Origin: Sulfurimonas sp. hsl 1-7
GTDB lineage: Bacteria > Campylobacterota > Campylobacteria > Campylobacterales > Sulfurimonadaceae
Direction of reading: 5' to 3'
Assembly (NCBI RefSeq): GCF_030577135.1
Contig: NZ_JAUIRR010000001.1
Location: forward strand, 310,001-374,000
DNA length: 64,000 nucleotides
The notes under the pieces are model-generated. The model was given only the letters and a program-made list of their open reading frames with translations, did not search any database and had not been told where the DNA came from. Position 1 is the first letter of the stretch; each line of letters starts with the position of its first letter. The position numbers and the translations under genes were made by a program. Shown here piece after piece: positions 59,898-64,000 of the stretch.

Positions 59898-61169
59898 CTC
59901 CCTTGAGAGTGGTATATATTTTGCAAACTTTGTTCGCATTGGTTGTAAGAGTTCAATATCATATATCACTTGCTCATTTTCAATCGCCATATCATAAACT
60001 CGAGCTTCTCCAGTAACGAGCGAGTAAAAATAATCTACACCGATAATAGTCGCATAGTTAATCCAGTCATACTTGATGTCATTACCGATCAGTGAATTCA
60101 TCTCTATTTGCATATTATCCTGTTTTGTTATAGAGTTTGCAATGATCATATTCTCTCTATCTCTGTATTGTGTCATAGAGAGGAGCAGGGGATTGTAGTT
60201 GATCTGAGTTGAGAGTACATTTGTCGCATTTGTATCATAAAGTGTAAGTTGCGACATAATCATTCCCGTTTTGATAATAGGAGTGTTGATCATAAATGAA
60301 CCTTCAACAATATCTTCATTCTCTTTGAGGTAGTTTTCAAGGTTTGTCGTACGTGTAGAGATGTAGTACTTCAATACTTTTTTATTCTCATCACTTGGTG
60401 GTGTTTGGACCGTATGCTCATCTGAAAATGCACTTGGTTCCGCACCCTCTACAACTGGATGTAAAAATCTACCTTCTTGATAAAGGGCTAGTTTTTTTCC
60501 TGTGTCAGATGTATCTGAAAAGATAATTAAAGGAGAGATAGCCTCTTTTAATAGGAGGTCACTCTGTGCAGAGTAATCAATTCCCCCAAAGCTGAGATAA
60601 GGTGAGTTTGTTTCAACATCTTTTTTATTTGTTGTCGGAAAGTAGATATTTAATTCGGGATCGATGTTGATAATATTTTCTACCCCTTCACGAGTTAAAG
60701 GAGCGATCACGTACTCTATACCGTCTGCTTCTATCTGTTGCAGGGCAGTCTCAATCGTATCGTGATTTTCATCTTCGATCTTATAGCTCTTCATGTTAAA
60801 CGGTGTACTTTTAGTCATAAGGTAAGCAAAAACAGCATTTGTCGTTGATGTTGCATATTTCCCGATGCGTTTATATGGAAGCAGGAGTGCGATTTGGAAG
60901 TTGCCGTTTGTATTGAATACTCCGATATTAAAGATTGCAGCATTGATCATTCTTGCTTCTTCAAGCTCTTTATTTGGCAGTTTTCTTTGTGCATGCGATA
61001 AAAATGAGAAGATTTGTTCATTATCTAAAAACTCTTGTAAACAATCTTCATCACATTCGTAAGGATCAAGATCTAACACGTAGGTCTTTGGAAGAGGGAT
61101 ATCTGAGACGAGATAACTTTGTGCAAAAACAGCAAACGGTAATAGTAAAATTAAAAATATTTTTTTCAT
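59877..61169 (-). CDS. Periplasmic protein with possible type 1 binding-protein fold
   Basis: About 430 residues with a signal peptide (MKKIFLILLLPFAVFAQS). The central part ALLLPYKRIGKYATSTTNAV, then IETALQQIEADGIEYVIAPL and NIINIDPELNIYFPTTN, reads like the alternating alpha/beta lobes of a type 1 periplasmic binding protein, as in LpoA or Leu/Ile/Val-binding proteins. N-terminal Cys42 and Cys46 may form a disulfide. No ABC genes adjoin. I think it is a conserved Campylobacterota envelope protein of unknown role; an LpoA-like part in peptidoglycan control is only a thought. The start is taken at the ATG at 61169, two codons inside the longest frame. Confidence 0.6.
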   Translation of the reverse strand: MKKIFLILLLPFAVFAQSYLVSDIPLPKTYVLDLDPYECDEDCLQEFLDNEQIFSFLSHAQRKLPNKELEEARMINAAIFNIGVFNTNGNFQIALLLPYKRIGKYATSTTNAVFAYLMTKSTPFNMKSYKIEDENHDTIETALQQIEADGIEYVIAPLTREGVENIINIDPELNIYFPTTNKKDVETNSPYLSFGGIDYSAQSDLLLKEAISPLIIFSDTSDTGKKLALYQEGRFLHPVVEGAEPSAFSDEHTVQTPPSDENKKVLKYYISTRTTNLENYLKENEDIVEGSFMINTPIIKTGMIMSQLTLYDTNATNVLSTQINYNPLLLSMTQYRDRENMIIANSITKQDNMQIEMNSLIGNDIKYDWINYATIIGVDYFYSLVTGEARVYDMAIENEQVIYDIELLQPMRTKFAKYIPLSRELEERED

Positions 61170-61337
61170 AGGCAACTCTTTATAGTCTTTCTAAAATCTA
61201 TTATATATCCATATTTTATGAAGTTTTAATGATTTTTTTATCCATACTTTTTGTTGTATTTCTCTATTTTTAGTATGGATTTTTATAATAAAGATATTAT
61301 ATCAAATTAACATGAAGTTAAAATAGAATGTTCTTAG

Positions 61338-61377
61338 ATAGTGGAACTATTTAGTTTTTACCAAACAGTTCCACTAT
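61338..61377. terminator. Stem-loop at the end of the hybrid kinase gene
   Basis: ATAGTGGAACT (61338-61348) pairs perfectly with AGTTCCACTAT (61367-61377), with an 18-base loop that contains the stop codon of the minus-strand hybrid kinase. There is no T-run in that direction, so termination is possible but not certain. Confidence 0.45.
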
Positions 61378-64000
61378 AATATTTTCAAAATCTGTTGAAT
61401 CTATAGGTTTGTTTAAATAGAAGTCTGCTCCAGACTCAGCAAATTTTTCCTGGTCTCGCTCTTGAGGTTTTGCACTGAGAATAACTATGGCAAATTTTTT
61501 CAACTCTAAAGAGTTGATATGTTCTATTGTCTCGTAACCATCCATCTCAGGCATCATTATGTCCATAAAAACGAGATCGAGTTCTTCCGATTTTATTATC
61601 TCAAGAGCCTCTTGCCCATTAAAAGCAGTCATGATATCAACATCGGAATCACAATAGCCTTCAATGAGACTAGACAATGCAAATACATTACGGATGTCAT
61701 CATCTACTATTAATATTCTTTTTCCGCTAATGAATTTAGTAATATTTTGTGCGTTAGTTTGTTTATTGTCTTCTATTATGCTGCTATTTATATGTTGTTC
61801 CATAGTATCTTCAGGAATATTATTCTGGACTGCCCCTTCTTTATATCTTATACTTTCTTTATCTATACACTCTATTAGACCATTGTCTATATCTTTTCTA
61901 TCGATAGTTTTAGGCAAATAGAGTGTGAACTTAGAGCCTTTGTTTATAATTGACTTCAGAATGATTTTCCCTTGAAGTATGTGAGCCAGTTTATTAGAAA
62001 TCGCTAATCCTAAACCTGTACCGCCATATTTTCGACTTGTAGTTCCGTCAACTTGTTCAAAGCTGTTAAACACACTCTCTATTTTATCTTCCGGAATTCC
62101 TATACCTGTGTCTTCAACAGAAATAGCCACACTATATTCAGGTTTGTCACTAGAAGAGATAGTTACATTTACTTCTCCGTTAGTATGTGTAAATTTGAGT
62201 GCATTTGAAATAAAGTTGCGAATGATTTGCATAACTTTATGCGTATCGGTGTAAATTATTGTATCGATATCGTTAGAGATTTGTATGCCCATAGCTATAT
62301 TTTTCTCTTGTGCAACCGGTTGAAAAAGTTGGTTTAGAGAATTTACTAAATCCTGAAAAATTAAATTATTAAGATGTAATGAGGTCTTATTAGCTTCTAT
62401 TTTTGATAAATCTAAAATATCATTTATTAAGAGTAAAAGGTCATTACCTGCATGATGTATTACATTGAGTTGTTCTAGCTGCTTGCTTGTTAAGTTATTG
62501 TTTGAATTATGCATTAATAATTCAGAGAGAATATTTATTGAATTAAGGGGTGTTCTTAGCTCATGTGTCATGTTTGCTAGAAACTGGCTTTTTGATATAT
62601 TTGCTTTTTCTGCTTTCTCTTTTGCTCTATGAAGATTTTCTTCATATTGCTTTCTCTCTGAAATATCACGCCATAAACATAATAATGTAGTACTGTCTTT
62701 ATCTCCAATCAAGCCCAAACTGACTTCAATATCTACAATGTTACCACTAGGATCGAGATGTTGCCATTCAAAAAGTCTAGATATTCCATTTAATGCATCT
62801 TCATTTTGTGATAGCACTTTTTCTAGTGAAAGTGTTCCGTCTTTTTGTTGTAAAGGAGAGATTTGATCTGGAGATTTTCCAATAATATAATCCTTCTCAC
62901 ATCTGAGCATCTGCAACGCTTTTTCATTACATGAAGTAAAAACTCCATTTTCTATAATAAGGATGCCATCATTAGCTTGTTCAAAAATTCTACGAAATTT
63001 TAGTTCATTTACTTTCAGGTCATGATGAGCTTTACTGAGTTCAGTGATATTTTGTACAACAGACCAGATATATTCATCACCATCATTATTTACATTCTTT
63101 ACACCGTTTAGCAATACTGGAAAACGGTGGCCGTCTTTATGGATATACTCCTTTTCATATGGACCATATTTTCCTTCTACTCTAAGAGATTCTAACTGGA
63201 GGGCTTCTTGTTCTTCATATTCAATAGGTGTAAGATCCCAGTATGACAGTTTTGTAAACTCCTCTTTTGTATAGCCGCACATTTCATGTAGTGTACTGTT
63301 TACATCTATAAACTCTCCACTCATTTTATTTAGAGCAATCCCTACCGGTGAAATATCAAAAAGTTCTTTATACCATCTATTTCTTTGCAAAAGCTCATTT
63401 TGAGTAGCAGCTAAATTTATAGCGTTATTTAAAGACTCTTCTCTTTCTCTGAAAATAGTTATCATAAGTAAAATTATGACTGATAGAAAACCGATAAAAC
63501 TTTGTAATAGTAATAACGACTGGTTTGGTTCAGTACGTAAAAATGGTCCATACTCCAATATAGTTCCATAGATTGCAACTAGACTGATATACAATAACAT
63601 AGAAACAGAGATTACAGTTGTAAATCTAAATACTCCCCATATAAGTGGTAATAACAAAAAATACACAACAGGATATTGAACTGTATCGAATAACTCCAGA
63701 GGTCCAAAAAATATTAAACTGCTTGTTACCAATAACAGAAGCAGTGATATCCCCTCTATAGAAAATAGATGTTTAAATGGTTCCTCTTCTGAAAATATGG
63801 ATATAACAAGTGAAGTAATTAATAAAAATCCTATAAGATCACCTAAAAACCATGACGACCATACATTCATAAAAGCTTGTGTCGTTATGAATTGATGCAA
63901 CAATAGTGTAAAAGAACCACTAAGAGAAGTAACAAGTGAAGCAACAACTATGGCAACAAAAAATAAAAGCATAGATCTAAGAGATGTAAATATCTTTTTA
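61351..64000 (-). CDS. MASE1-PAS-PAS hybrid histidine kinase (cut by window end)
   Basis: The frame is open to the last bases of the window, and codons upstream of the ATG at 63972 continue a membrane-domain pattern (KKIFTSLRS), so the 5-prime end lies outside. Seen are about 880 residues: several membrane helices of a MASE1-type sensor, PAS 1 (about 200-320, counted from 63972), PAS 2 (about 325-440), HisKA with His470 in ANMTHELRTPLNS, HATPase with NFISNALKFTHTNG and GGTGLGLAISNKL, and a C-terminal receiver with Asp804 in FMDIMMPEMDG. It is a phosphorelay kinase; the partner is not evident. It ends at a stem-loop. Confidence 0.87.
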   Translation of the reverse strand, partial: KKIFTSLRSMLLFFVAIVVASLVTSLSGSFTLLLHQFITTQAFMNVWSSWFLGDLIGFLLITSLVISIFSEEEPFKHLFSIEGISLLLLLVTSSLIFFGPLELFDTVQYPVVYFLLLPLIWGVFRFTTVISVSMLLYISLVAIYGTILEYGPFLRTEPNQSLLLLQSFIGFLSVIILLMITIFREREESLNNAINLAATQNELLQRNRWYKELFDISPVGIALNKMSGEFIDVNSTLHEMCGYTKEEFTKLSYWDLTPIEYEEQEALQLESLRVEGKYGPYEKEYIHKDGHRFPVLLNGVKNVNNDGDEYIWSVVQNITELSKAHHDLKVNELKFRRIFEQANDGILIIENGVFTSCNEKALQMLRCEKDYIIGKSPDQISPLQQKDGTLSLEKVLSQNEDALNGISRLFEWQHLDPSGNIVDIEVSLGLIGDKDSTTLLCLWRDISERKQYEENLHRAKEKAEKANISKSQFLANMTHELRTPLNSINILSELLMHNSNNNLTSKQLEQLNVIHHAGNDLLLLINDILDLSKIEANKTSLHLNNLIFQDLVNSLNQLFQPVAQEKNIAMGIQISNDIDTIIYTDTHKVMQIIRNFISNALKFTHTNGEVNVTISSSDKPEYSVAISVEDTGIGIPEDKIESVFNSFEQVDGTTSRKYGGTGLGLAISNKLAHILQGKIILKSIINKGSKFTLYLPKTIDRKDIDNGLIECIDKESIRYKEGAVQNNIPEDTMEQHINSSIIEDNKQTNAQNITKFISGKRILIVDDDIRNVFALSSLIEGYCDSDVDIMTAFNGQEALEIIKSEELDLVFMDIMMPEMDGYETIEHINSLELKKFAIVILSAKPQERDQEKFAESGADFYLNKPIDSTDFENIIVELFGKN

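Noticed and set aside
61240-61280. Inverted repeat ATCCATACT / AGTATGGAT followed by T residues
   Set aside because: It looks like a plus-strand terminator, but no plus-strand gene ends here; the loop is 23 bases and the region is AT-rich, so it may be chance.

Overview
The window is a gene-dense, AT-rich stretch of a bacterial chromosome. Several genes point to Campylobacterota (former Epsilonproteobacteria), most likely a Sulfurimonas-like member: a fused CcsBA cytochrome c synthase, a CetA/CetB-type energy-taxis pair, a FlgS-type kinase, a desulforubrerythrin of the Campylobacter type, and a very large number of two-component proteins. The taxon is inferred from gene content; no search was run. 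No rRNA, tRNA, CRISPR array, insertion sequence or prophage was recognised.

Layout. (1) 0-5.2 kb: the tail of an NAD synthase-like gene, then a retropepsin-like protease, a RimK ATP-grasp ligase and an AstE/AspA-type deacylase as one unit, followed by two MscS-type channels and an NTF2-like protein. (2) 5.2-12.2 kb: housekeeping genes (efp, dnaE, M18 aminopeptidase) and a FlgS-like kinase. (3) 12.2-21.5 kb: a secreted seven-CXXCH cytochrome c behind a nested palindromic control region, a MORN-like repeat protein, the CcsBA haem lyase, then DUF2461, cupin, ferrochelatase and HAD phosphatase genes, so haem synthesis and cytochrome maturation lie together. (4) 21.5-31 kb: a membrane-anchored coiled-coil protein, the cetB-cetA-like pair on the minus strand, and a MarR-controlled tripartite RND efflux operon. 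(5) 31-34.2 kb: desulforubrerythrin, an exported rhodanese / small Cys-His protein / beta-barrel operon, and a DUF481 protein.

(6) 34.2-50 kb is the most unusual part. A minus-strand signalling operon (isolated DHp-like protein, receiver-kinase, OmpR-type regulator) diverges from a long plus-strand chemosensory operon: receiver fusion protein, CheY, CheW, MCP, STAS-like protein, CheA without receiver, CheR, a PAS protein with a decayed MCP hairpin, a kinase-like protein whose phospho-acceptor His is Tyr, CheD, CheB and a second CheY. The divergent promoter region carries TTTTTGCATT repeats, three of them spaced exactly 11 bp apart. A Cache-PAS histidine kinase follows. This cluster is separate from the standard CheA-receiver/CheV pathway of the phylum and is the best candidate for a little-described system, built partly from pseudo-enzymes.

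(7) 50-54.3 kb: an overlapping porin / short substrate-binding protein / HAMP-HD-GYP operon that looks like a ligand-to-c-di-GMP module, and an MFS transporter. (8) 54.3-57.9 kb: an AT-rich accessory patch with a TPR lipoprotein, an unrecognised exported protein, a helix-turn-helix gene remnant, a 43-nt hairpin, a YhcH-family protein and a ComB-like phosphatase whose only start preserving the conserved N-terminus is AUA. (9) 57.8-64 kb: an M42-like peptidase, a cupin, a YbgC-type thioesterase, a periplasmic protein with a possible type 1 binding-protein fold, and a MASE1-PAS-PAS-kinase-receiver hybrid that runs off the right edge.
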